Origin: Microvirgula aerodenitrificans DSM 15089
GTDB lineage: Bacteria; Pseudomonadota; Gammaproteobacteria; Burkholderiales; Aquaspirillaceae
Length of the DNA stretch: 64,000 bases
Direction: 5' to 3'
Assembly: GCF_000620105.1 (NCBI RefSeq)
Contig: NZ_JHVK01000016.1
Coordinates: 1-64,000, forward strand
Of this stretch, positions 35,926 to 44,800 are shown piece by piece. The position numbers and the translations under genes are program-made. Position 1 is the first letter of the stretch. Each line of letters starts with the position of its first letter. The notes under the pieces were generated by a model. It saw only the letters and a program-made list of their open reading frames with translations, made no database searches and had not been told where the DNA came from.

Positions 35926-37755
35926 ATGGCCGGTGCGCGGGCGCCCTTGCTGCACGAACTGTTGCACGCCGCACCGGCGGAAACCGGCGCGCGGATGAGC
36001 GATACGCTGTATCGCCGCTGGCCGGCGCTGCTGGGCACCGACACGCTGTCCAGGCGGCTGGACTGGGGCTATGAAGGCCCCGATCCAGCCGATGCCCCAC
36101 CGTGGGAAGACATGCTGGCGGCGGCGCTGTCCGCACCGGACGACGCCGCCCTGCCCGGCAGTCTCGACCCCATCGGGCCGATTCCGTTCGAGGAAGCGCT
36201 GCTGCCCTTCGTCGCCGCCGCACGCACCGGGCTGGAGCGCGAAGCGGGTACGGCACTCGGCATCTGCTCCCCGGCGGCGCGAGCGGCGCTGGAACGCCAT
36301 CTGTTCGCGCTGCTCTCCGTCGTTGCCACTCCGGTGCTCGGTTCCGCGTTTTCCTTGCAGCGCGCGCTGGCCGGCTCATTGCCCTGGCTGCCCCCCCGGG
36401 GTCGCCAGAACTACGAAGCCTTTGTCGCTTCGCTGCAGGCCGGTGGTCTGCGCCTGCTGCTGGCAGACTATCCCGCACTGGCGCGCCTGCTGGCGACTGT
36501 GGCCCGGGGATGGGTGCTGGCCCACGGCCGGCTTCTGCAGCGGCTGGAAAGGGACTGGCACCGGATCGTCGCCACGTTCGGCTTCCCCGCCGCCGACTGT
36601 CAGCTGGACGGGATCACGGCCGGCTGCTCCGACCCCCATGACGGGGGGCAGAGCGTAACCGTTCTGCACCTGTCGAATGGCCGGCGCCTGGTCTACAAGC
36701 CCAGGTCGCTGGAGATGGAGAACGGGCTGGCGCAACTGCTCGACTGGGCCGGTCGCACCGGCTTTCCGTGGCCATTTCGCACCGTGGCGTTGCTGCCCGG
36801 CGAGGGCTATGGCTGGATGGAGTTCGTCGAGGCGGCGCCCTGCGACGACGAGGCGGCCGTCGGGCGTTTCCATGCCCGCTCAGGCGGACTGTTCTGCCTG
36901 TGGTGGCTGCTGCAGGGAACCGACGTCCACCACGAAAACCTGATCGCCAGCGGGGAGTATCCCGTGATCGTCGATGCCGAGACCCTGCTGCATCCCCGCC
37001 CCTTTCCCGGCGTGATTCACCAGTTGGGCCCGGGCGCCGGTTACGGTGCAAGCCCGGAGGATGACTTTGCCCGGGCACTGCTGGAGAGCGGTTTCCTGGC
37101 TACCGGCAAGGCGCTCGATCTGTCGGCCTGGGGACAGGCCGGGGACGGGGCCACGCCGTTTCAGGTCGCCAGCTGCCAGGCCATCAATTCCGATGCCATG
37201 ACCATGGCGCACGAGACCTTTCATGTCGCACCGCGTCCCAACCTGCCGGTGCTGCACGGCCAGCCCCGGCAGGCGGCGGCGCATGCCGGGGCGATCGTCG
37301 ACGGGTTCACGGCGATGTACCGGCTGGTCGTGCAGCACCGCCATGACTTTCTGACCCTGCTTGATGGCTTCGCCGGTTGCAGCGGGCGCTTTGTCGCGCG
37401 CGCGACCAATACCTACGGGCTGCTGCTGCATGCCGGCCTGCAACCGGAATGGCTGCGCGAAGGCCCTGCCCGCGGCGTGCTTTTCGAGCGCCTGCGCCAG
37501 GCGGCGCTGGCGGCCCCGGCACGCCCTGCGTGCTGGCCCCTGCTCGACGCCGAACTGGCGGCGCTGGAACGGCTCGACATCCCCCGCCTGTCCTGCCGCT
37601 GCGACCTGCCCGCGCCCTGCTGGCCGGCGCCACTGGATCAGGCCCGTGCCAGAGTTGCGAGTGCCTCGCTGCCTGATCTCGACCGGCATGCGGCAGCACT
37701 CCGGCAAGCACTGACACCCCAGACCGCCTCTCCCCGCCACCCTCACCCAGCCTGA
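35926..37755 (+). CDS. LanM-type dehydratase domain protein (PoyF-like)
   Basis: About 609 residues starting at ATG 35926 (GGGA eight bases upstream); a GTG at 35920 overlapping the previous stop as GTGA is an alternative. It matches the N-terminal DUF4135 dehydratase half of class II lanthipeptide synthetases: RRLVYKPRS with the kinase-like Lys near 258, GTDVHHENLI with the catalytic Asp/His/Asn near 333-338, and VIVDAETLLHP near 350. The LanC cyclase half is absent, which fits a core without cysteine. PoyF, the same architecture, dehydrates a single Thr in polytheonamide; Thr101 at the inferred core start would be the candidate here. Confidence 0.87.
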   Translation: MAGARAPLLHELLHAAPAETGARMSDTLYRRWPALLGTDTLSRRLDWGYEGPDPADAPPWEDMLAAALSAPDDAALPGSLDPIGPIPFEEALLPFVAAARTGLEREAGTALGICSPAARAALERHLFALLSVVATPVLGSAFSLQRALAGSLPWLPPRGRQNYEAFVASLQAGGLRLLLADYPALARLLATVARGWVLAHGRLLQRLERDWHRIVATFGFPAADCQLDGITAGCSDPHDGGQSVTVLHLSNGRRLVYKPRSLEMENGLAQLLDWAGRTGFPWPFRTVALLPGEGYGWMEFVEAAPCDDEAAVGRFHARSGGLFCLWWLLQGTDVHHENLIASGEYPVIVDAETLLHPRPFPGVIHQLGPGAGYGASPEDDFARALLESGFLATGKALDLSAWGQAGDGATPFQVASCQAINSDAMTMAHETFHVAPRPNLPVLHGQPRQAAAHAGAIVDGFTAMYRLVVQHRHDFLTLLDGFAGCSGRFVARATNTYGLLLHAGLQPEWLREGPARGVLFERLRQAALAAPARPACWPLLDAELAALERLDIPRLSCRCDLPAPCWPAPLDQARARVASASLPDLDRHAAALRQALTPQTASPRHPHPA

Positions 37756-37767
37756 AAGAGAGTCTCC

Positions 37768-38835
37768 ATGACGACCGAACAGAATGTCCGCAATGTGCTG
37801 CACATGATTACCGGGCACTACGACCACTCGACCAGCCTGCAGGCCGCACGGGCCGCGCGGGCCCCGTCGCCCGGCCGCCGCCTGCAGGCCGCAGCGCCCG
37901 CCAGCCCTGGTGCCATGCCGGACTGGGCGATCGGCCATGGCGTTCAGGCGCTGGGGCTGGGCGAGAAGGAAACCTGCGGCATCGTCGGTACCGACATCGT
38001 GCTGAAAATCTATGTCGACAAGAAACTGCCCAGCGCAAAACTGGACAAGCCGGTACCGAAAACCGTGTCCGTGGGCGGCATGACGGTGTACACCGACGTG
38101 GTGGAAGTCGGCAAAGTGCATTTGCACGGAAATACCCAGCGCATCCGCCCGGCCCTGCCGGGGTTTTCGGTCAGCCGCGCCAACGACGGGCCGAATACCG
38201 GCACCTTCGGCCTGGTAGTGAACAAGCAGGGCCAGCCATCACCGCAGTATCTGCTGAGCAACTGGCACGCGATTGCCGCCGCCGGTCAGGCCAGCAAGGG
38301 CGACATCATCATCCAGCCCGGCACGGCGGACAATGGCTCGGCGGAAACGGACCGGATCGGCATTCTGTCGGACTGGGTGCCGATGGATTTCACCCCGAAC
38401 AGCACCCAGAATCTGGTCGATGCAGCCATTGCCCAGCTGGACCCCGGCGCGGCCAGCGCGGCCATTGCGCTGCTCGGCATCCCGACCGGCGTGAACAACC
38501 AGCTGAGTCGCGGCATGTACGTGCAGAAGGTCGGCCGGACCACCAGCCTGAGCGTGGCCCGCATCACCGACGTGGACCTGGTGCTCAATCCGAGCTATCC
38601 GACGCCGACCGGCCCGAAACAGGTCACCTTGCGCGACCAGGTGCTGGTCACTTTCTACTCGGCCCCCGGCGACAGCGGCTCCGGCGTGCTCGACATGAAC
38701 AATAATGTAGTTGGACTGCATGTCGGCGGCTCGGACGTCGTCGGCTTCTTCTGCAAGATCCAGAATGTTCTGGATATCCTTGGGCTGGAAGTCGTCACCC
38801 AGGGCAAAACCGGAACCCCATCGGCCAGCCAGTGA
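37768..38835 (+). CDS. Trypsin-like serine protease of the RiPP cluster
   Basis: A 355-residue chymotrypsin-fold protease without a signal peptide. The triad can be read as His167 (LLSNWHAIAA), Asp218 (NLVDAAIAQLD) and Ser303 (SAPGDSGSG). Residues 60-120 form an N-terminal domain with IYVDKKLP...VPKTV...GGMTVYTDVVEVG, of which the next gene encodes a free copy. It resembles Nal1-like putative proteases found with bacterial secondary-metabolite loci. Because the PoyH-type cysteine protease of polytheonamide is not visible here, this enzyme is the obvious candidate for leader removal. Cytoplasmic location is inferred. Confidence 0.78.
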   Translation: MTTEQNVRNVLHMITGHYDHSTSLQAARAARAPSPGRRLQAAAPASPGAMPDWAIGHGVQALGLGEKETCGIVGTDIVLKIYVDKKLPSAKLDKPVPKTVSVGGMTVYTDVVEVGKVHLHGNTQRIRPALPGFSVSRANDGPNTGTFGLVVNKQGQPSPQYLLSNWHAIAAAGQASKGDIIIQPGTADNGSAETDRIGILSDWVPMDFTPNSTQNLVDAAIAQLDPGAASAAIALLGIPTGVNNQLSRGMYVQKVGRTTSLSVARITDVDLVLNPSYPTPTGPKQVTLRDQVLVTFYSAPGDSGSGVLDMNNNVVGLHVGGSDVVGFFCKIQNVLDILGLEVVTQGKTGTPSASQ

Positions 38836-38847
38836 ACGGGAGGCGAC

Positions 38848-39111
38848 ATGGCCAGCGAGAATGAAGCACGACAGCTCCTGCCCGGGGTTGAGGCCAGCCT
38901 GACCGCATTGCCGAACGTGGTCGGCATCGGGGTCGTGCTGGCCGACGAGTCGACTCACGAGGCGGCGATTGCCGTTTATGTGCGACGCAAACTCCCGCTC
39001 GAGGTGCTGCAGGCTGGCCAGGTCGTGCCGGAAACGGTCGAAAGCACGGTCAACGGTGTCGTCGTGCGGGTCCCGACCCGGGTCATCGAAGTCGGTGACT
39101 TCAAGCTTTGA
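38848..39111 (+). CDS. Free-standing copy of the protease N-terminal domain
   Basis: An 87-residue protein, ATG 38848 after GGGAGG, 12 bp behind the protease gene. Its C-terminal half (about 41-87: AVYVRRKLP, VVPETVESTVNG, VPTRVIEVGDFKL) aligns with residues 79-118 of the protease (KIYVDKKLP, PVPKTVSVGG, YTDVVEVGKVHL). The match suggests it arose by duplication of the protease prodomain. It might inhibit or chaperone the protease, a role that a chagasin-like inhibitor (PoyG) is thought to play in the polytheonamide locus. No catalytic residues. Its last 11 bases overlap the convergent hydrolase gene. Confidence 0.72.
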   Translation: MASENEARQLLPGVEASLTALPNVVGIGVVLADESTHEAAIAVYVRRKLPLEVLQAGQVVPETVESTVNGVVVRVPTRVIEVGDFKL

Positions 39112-40753
39112 GCCCGGCACGGCTGGCCAGCCACGCGCGCAGCCGTGCCAGGAACACCGGGTCCACCGGCCTTGGCAGCTGATACTCCTCAAGGCTGGAT
39201 TGCCCGGCACTGCGCTTGAACAGGTGATCCAGATCGGGAAAGAACAGATAGCGGCAATCGCGCCCGGCATCGCGTGCGGCCGCCAGCAGCGGCCCGGCAT
39301 CGCGCGTCGGGGAGATCTGGAAATCGGCGCCGCCCTGGCACAGCAGTATCGGACAATTCACCCGGCGAATCAGCCCGGTGGCTGGATAGTCGAGGAAGGC
39401 CTTGTACCAGGTCGGGGTCCGGAAGGCGGCCAGCAGATGATGCGGCACCTGCTCCCCGTCCCAGGCCTGGCCGGAGCGGACCAGTTGCGCCAGCGTGTGC
39501 GCATCCGCCTGCTGGGCTTCGATCTGTTGCGGGCTCAGGCCGAGTTTGCGGCCCTGGACCAGAATCTGGTCGGCCAGTATCTGGTCCAGATCACGCCCCA
39601 TTGCTGCCATCAGCACCACGCCCTGCACTCCCGGTCCGGCAGCGGGTTCGCCTGCCAGTGCCAGAGCGATTGTCGCCCCCTGGCTGTGCCCGATCAGGAA
39701 CAGCGGCTGACCGGCCGCTTCCGGACGGGCGACCAGCCAGGCCAGGCAGGCCCGGGCATCGGCAATGTCGGAGGCCAGGCCCCGGTCCAGCGCATCGGCT
39801 CCGAGCCGGGTGCTGCCGGCGCCGCGGGTGTCGAACCGCAGGCCGAGAAAGCCATGTTCGGCCAGATCGTCCATGATTTCATGGCTGCCGATGTCGATAT
39901 CGCCGGCGATGCCATGCCGGTCATGGGTGCCGGAGCCGCCGATAAACAGCACGGCAGGGAACGGACCGGGTCCGGCCGGAATGGACAGGCTGCCGCCAAT
40001 CGGCGTCACCGGCCCGTCGATTTCCACGTCCTCCAGCCGAAAGCCGGCACCGGAGGGCATCCGGTAGACCGGGGGCGGCCGGTCCGACCGGGGGAAATCC
40101 TGCCAGTCCGGCATCGGCGGGGCATCGCGGCACAGCGTGGCCTCGACCCCGGCATCCGGAACGCGCGCGACCTGCATCACGCCCGCGGCATCCAGCAGCA
40201 CCTCGCTGCGGTGTGACGTGCAATGCCAGCGACCGGCAGCGGTTTCCGCATCGCCGGAGGGCCAGGTTTCGTAGGGAACCGTCACCAGCGACGGCACAAG
40301 AAACACTTTCAGTTTCAGATTCAGGTCAGCCGCAGCGGCGTTTTCGCCGGCCAGCGACGCATAGATCAGCGCCATTGTCGCCGGGAAGGTACTGTCGACC
40401 AGGAAGCGGGCCCCGGCCCGGTCCACCTGCTGGGTCGATCCGTCCGGCAGCAGGATCGCCACCTGTTCGGCCCCGAAATCCAGCTGCTGGACAAGATTGC
40501 CCTGGTTGCGCTGGCAGTAACGAACCGGATCGAGCGCAGCCGTGCACAGCAATTCGCCATCCGAGCAGATCCTGCCGCTTCCCCATCCCGCCACCCGCTG
40601 GTCAATCACGGCCCGGAATGTCAGCCGGTGCAGACCGCCGTCCTCGTCGTCATGGCAAGTCCATTGCTGGATGAACACCTGCCCGGCCAGCGTCACCTGA
40701 TAAAACAGCGTGGACTGCTGGCCAAACAGGCGGTCAACCCAGGGCGGGGTCAT
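39101..40753 (-). CDS. Alpha/beta hydrolase (acyl-peptidase-like)
   Basis: A 550-residue protein whose C-terminal half is an alpha/beta hydrolase: oxyanion region GGSGTHDRHG, GLRFDTRGAGST, nucleophile elbow GHSQG, acid residue near GGADFQISPT and His in FPDLDHLF. The N-terminal 230 residues are a beta-rich extension seen in dipeptidyl-peptidase-like hydrolases. It is convergent with the RiPP operon, touching its last gene. Polytheonamide has a hydrolase (PoyJ), so a link to maturation or detoxification is possible but not shown. The substrate is unknown. Confidence 0.8.
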   Translation of the reverse strand: MTPPWVDRLFGQQSTLFYQVTLAGQVFIQQWTCHDDEDGGLHRLTFRAVIDQRVAGWGSGRICSDGELLCTAALDPVRYCQRNQGNLVQQLDFGAEQVAILLPDGSTQQVDRAGARFLVDSTFPATMALIYASLAGENAAAADLNLKLKVFLVPSLVTVPYETWPSGDAETAAGRWHCTSHRSEVLLDAAGVMQVARVPDAGVEATLCRDAPPMPDWQDFPRSDRPPPVYRMPSGAGFRLEDVEIDGPVTPIGGSLSIPAGPGPFPAVLFIGGSGTHDRHGIAGDIDIGSHEIMDDLAEHGFLGLRFDTRGAGSTRLGADALDRGLASDIADARACLAWLVARPEAAGQPLFLIGHSQGATIALALAGEPAAGPGVQGVVLMAAMGRDLDQILADQILVQGRKLGLSPQQIEAQQADAHTLAQLVRSGQAWDGEQVPHHLLAAFRTPTWYKAFLDYPATGLIRRVNCPILLCQGGADFQISPTRDAGPLLAAARDAGRDCRYLFFPDLDHLFKRSAGQSSLEEYQLPRPVDPVFLARLRAWLASRAGLKA

Positions 40754-41184
40754 GCCGCCCCGCTCCTCAGGGTGCCCAGACAGCCATCGGGGTCATTCGG
40801 CGCGATCAGCAGGGCGTACCCGGCGGTGGTCGGAATGTACAGCGCCTGATGACTCCGGCCGAGAAACACCAGTGCTTTTTCCTTGTTTCCCAGCCGGAAC
40901 CAGCCGGCCCGGTAGCCGGGCAGCCCGACGCCGAACAGACGCCATGCCGGCTGCAGGGCCGGGGTGGTGCGCAGGTCGACAATGCGGGCTTCGCTCAGGC
41001 GAAGCGCCGCGGCGGGAATCGTGCGCCCGAACAGGGTGCCGCGAATGCGCAGCCCGCCGCCCGACGCTTCAAATGCCGGGGCCTGGACGACGCACACCAG
41101 CAGGACGGCCAACACCAGCAGCAGGGAAACCAGAACCCACACGATTCCCCGAAACTCGTACTGTGCCATTTCGTAGATCTGCAT
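40750..41184 (-). CDS. Membrane-anchored PH-like domain protein
   Basis: A 144-residue protein with one membrane helix at about 13-35 (GIVWVLVSLLLVLAVLLVCVV) and a soluble C-terminal domain with GLRIRGTLFGRTIPAAALRL and GNKEKALVFLGRSHQALYIPT, resembling the bacterial PH-like domain bPH_6. It overlaps the hydrolase start by ATGA and is therefore cotranscribed with it. Such proteins have no established biochemical function; an envelope anchor or immunity-like partner is possible. Confidence 0.68.
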   Translation of the reverse strand: MQIYEMAQYEFRGIVWVLVSLLLVLAVLLVCVVQAPAFEASGGGLRIRGTLFGRTIPAAALRLSEARIVDLRTTPALQPAWRLFGVGLPGYRAGWFRLGNKEKALVFLGRSHQALYIPTTAGYALLIAPNDPDGCLGTLRSGAA

Positions 41185-41289
41185 CCGGTCTCTCCCCTGG
41201 AACGCTCACCTTGTCAGGCCCGGGCCGGACGCCAGTGCAGGCTCCTCGTTTACCTTAGTGCCCGGGCGCGTGATACGCAACGTCATTGT

Positions 41290-41331
41290 CATAAAACACT
41301 GCCTGCCGGGAACCTGCCCCGGGTTCCCGGC
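41290..41331 (-). terminator. Terminator after the TPR immunity gene
   Basis: A perfect 10-bp stem GCCGGGAACC (41305-41314) with its complement (41322-41331), followed on the minus strand by AGGCAGTGTTTTATG. It lies 13 bases after the TPR stop codon. Confidence 0.8.
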
Positions 41332-41344
41332 GCAGGACCAGGCG

Positions 41345-41788
41345 TCAGATCCCGCGCATCCGCGTGCGCAGGAAGGTCAGGTACTTCGGGTCCTCGGTGT
41401 CGAAAATTTCCGGCCCGTCTCCCATATAGGCCCGCGCCAGTTCGTCGGCGGCCTTGTCCAGATTGCCGCGTTCGAACTGGATCTCCCCGAGCCGGAGATG
41501 GATGAACGGCGTGCCCAGCGCATCGGGACAGCGCATCGCCCGGGCCAGAAAGTCGTAGGACTGGTCATACTGCCCAAGCAGGAAATGGCTGTCACCGAGG
41601 GCAATCAGCAGCCACAGGGTGGCATCCCAGCGCTCGATCGGCGGCGGCAGCAGCGCCAGCGCCTCGCCATAGGCGTCGAGGGCGGCCGGCAGATTGTCGT
41701 CCTCCTCGATCAGACGATTGCCTTCTTCGCTGAGCGCAAGCACTTTTGCATACAGCGCGTCGTCGAGCTCTTCATTCGGTTTGCCCAT
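41345..41788 (-). CDS. TPR protein, probable immunity protein for the RHS toxin
   Basis: A 147-residue acidic, soluble protein with tetratricopeptide-like helices: LYAKVLALSEEGNRLIEEDDN, AALDAYGEALALLP, LLIALGDSHFLLGQYDQSYDFLARAM and HLRLGEIQFERGNLDKAADELARAYMG. It sits 56 bp downstream of the polymorphic toxin gene on the same strand and is closed by a terminator. That is exactly where the cognate immunity gene of a polymorphic toxin is expected. TPR-type immunity proteins that bind nuclease toxin domains are known. The immunity role is inferred from position and size. Confidence 0.72.
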   Translation of the reverse strand: MGKPNEELDDALYAKVLALSEEGNRLIEEDDNLPAALDAYGEALALLPPPIERWDATLWLLIALGDSHFLLGQYDQSYDFLARAMRCPDALGTPFIHLRLGEIQFERGNLDKAADELARAYMGDGPEIFDTEDPKYLTFLRTRMRGI

Positions 41789-41844
41789 GCGGTCCGGCCC
41801 CTGTCCTGATCAAAAAATTGCGTTCTGTCGAGTCTATCATCGCC

Positions 41845-44800
41845 CTAAGGCCATTTGCCGACATGCCCCCTCGGCTTTCGGTACTGGATGCCGAGCCTGG
41901 CGCCATTGGAACTGTTCAGCGGTCCCCATTCCAGCTCGTAGTTGCTCGAATCGAGCATGAAGGTACGCACGGTCTTCGACTTGGCACCGGTCTTGTAGCC
42001 GACCCGGTTCCACCAGGCGACGGCATCGGTGATATGACCCATGTGGATCTGCCGGTCCATCTTCTTCCAGACCCGGGGCCCACCAAGCGTGACGGCCACC
42101 GCCACTTCGCGGACACCGTTTTTCATGCGGACCAGGCCCTGACGTTCCATGCGCGCGATGACTTCCCTGCCGGTGCGGCTCCCCTTGCCCGGCGTGCTGC
42201 CCACGGCCCGGCTGCGCGCCGAGCAGCTCTTGCTGTTGTGCACCAGCGCCTGGGCTTCGCCGTCCCCGGCAAAGTAGTTGTGGGCCGAGGCCACTTCGAA
42301 ATTGTAGACCCGGGCGGAAAGCGGGCTGGCCCGGACCGCCTCGACTTCAAGCTCGCTGCCATCCGGCTGGAGCAGGTGATCTTCCGGCTGGAGCTGATGG
42401 GCCTTGACCCAGCCGCGATCGCGGGTCCAGTACGGGTGTTCGCGGGTGGTGGCCAGCGTCGCGCCGCCGCGAATCAGCAGGTCCAGCATGTCGCTGGCAT
42501 CGCGCTGGTGCGTGGCCAGTACCGGCCGGCTGACGACCTTGTCGCCGGCTTCCAGCGCCAGCACCCGTTCGCCCACGCGCAGGGTCTCGATATTGCGCAG
42601 ACCGTCCGGCGTCGAGATCCGGGTGCCGGCCGGGAAGCTGAAGCAGCCCGACTCCAGCGCACCCAGCATGTCCTGCCCATCCGAGGCACTGAGCAGGCGG
42701 GGGTTCTCGCTGCTGCTGGTCGCGCTGCGCAGGCTGCGGCTTTCCAGCGAGCCCACCCGGCCAGCGACATCGTCACCCTGGCGCGTGACCCGGCCCAGAC
42801 TGCTGCCGGCCTCGCCGGCCACGCTGTCCAGCACGCCGGCTTCACCGCGCGCAATCATGCGGCTGCCGCTGCGCGCCAGGCTGCCGATCGCCGCACCGGC
42901 ACCGGCGCTGATGCCACTGAACAGGCCACCGGTCAGCGTGGACTCGGCGATCTCCAGCGGGCTGCCGCCGCCCATGGCGGAGAAGGCCGCGCCTTCCACC
43001 GCCCCCACCGCGATTTCACCGACGATACCGACCGCCACGCCGGCCTCGGCCGCCACGCCGCCGATGGCCCCGCCGGCAGCACCGATGGCGCCACCGGCGA
43101 ACAGGCCGGCATAGGTCTTGCCCTTGCGCCAGTCCCAGTACGCCGGATTCATCTCGTGATTGACCGCCGCCGCACCCGAGTAGGCGCCGGCGGTGGCGCT
43201 GATGGCGACCACCGAGGCAAAGACCAGGGCGGAGACGATTTCCTCGCCATCCGGATCGACCAGCGACAGCGGATCGTTGCCCACATAGCTGTACGGATTG
43301 GAGAACTGGCTCAGCGGATCCGGCTGCAGGAAGCGGCCCAGGGTCGGGTGCTGGTAACGGGCGCCGAAATAATTCAGCCCGACCGGCTGGTCCAGTTCCA
43401 TGCCGCTGAACTTGGGCCGGAAATCGTCCTTCCCTTCACTGCGCGCCGTGTCGATGGCGCCGAACGGCTGGTAGGCCAGCGTGGCGCTCTCCTGCGCCTG
43501 CTCGTCGGTCACGACGGCCGAACTGCCGAGGGTGTCGGTGTGGAAATACCGCTCACCGGGCTGCGGCAGGCCGTCGCCGGACAGGGGCTGGCCGGCTGCC
43601 GGCCGGACCGGCCGGCTGTCACCGTCGTCGCTGCGGGTAAAGGCGGCGATGCGTCCCTGCGGGCCGGCGATATAGCGGGTGTAGCGGGTCTGGCCATTAT
43701 GGATGGCGACATCGAAGTCGCCGGACACGTACAGCGATACCGCGCCGGACGCGTCGCTGCGCTTGAGCCGGTTGCCGGCAAAGTCGTACAGGTACGCGGT
43801 CTGCACCTGACCGTTCAGGTCGGCCGCACGCAGATTGCCATCGCCGCTGTAGTGATAGCGCCAGTCCTCGCCGGGCCAGTGCAGCCGGGTGACGTTGCCG
43901 GCGCCATCATGGGCGACCTGCAGGCCGTTATTGGCCCCCCGCAGCCGGTTGCTGCCCTCGACATAGTCGTAGGTCACCCCGTCCTTGTGCAGGATGTTGC
44001 CGGCCGGGTCGTAGTCGAAATCCTGCAGCCCGTAGGGGCCGTTGGCCTGGGCGAGCCAGCCCATGCCGTCGTAGCGGAAGCGGTACTGTTCCGGCTTGCG
44101 GGCACCGCGCTGGACGGTGGTGCCGACCAGCTGGCCCATGCGGCTCCAGTCATAACTGGCGTCGTAACGGGCGCCGCTGCCGGCAGACGCTGTCAGGCCG
44201 CGCGGGCGGCCCATGGCCTCCTGGTACGAGTAGTAGTCGAAACGGGTGCGGACCCCGTTGCCGTAGACCACATCGCTGACCTGGTTCTGCGCGGTATAGG
44301 ACCGGTAGTCGGCGACAGTGCGCGGTGTGGCGTCGGCGCGGTCGCGGAAGGTCAGCGTCGTCGGGTTGCCCACCGCATCGTAGGCGGTGTCCAGGATTGC
44401 GTTGTCCGGATAGATCAGTCGGGTACGGGCACCGTCGGGCGCGTACTCCGAGGTCTGGGTATAGACCCGGCCATCGATGGCCAGCGTTTCCGTGCGCACC
44501 CGGCCATAGCGGTCATATCCCATCGACTGGGTCGCGTCGGCACCGGTGACCCGGGTCAGTACCCCCAGGCCGTTGGCGGCTGCATCGTCATAGCCATAGT
44601 CGTAACGCTGCCCGGGCTCGCCGTCCCGGCTGGTCGACTGCCGGCGCACGCGGCCCAGCGCATCGTATTCATAGCGAATGACGGTCTGGTCCGGCGCCTC
44701 GACACGCGCCAGCAGGCCCTTTGCATCGTAGCGGAAGTACTTTTCGCCGGTATCCGCGCTCTGCGACCAGACAATGCGGCCCAGCGAGTCGTAGCGGAAA

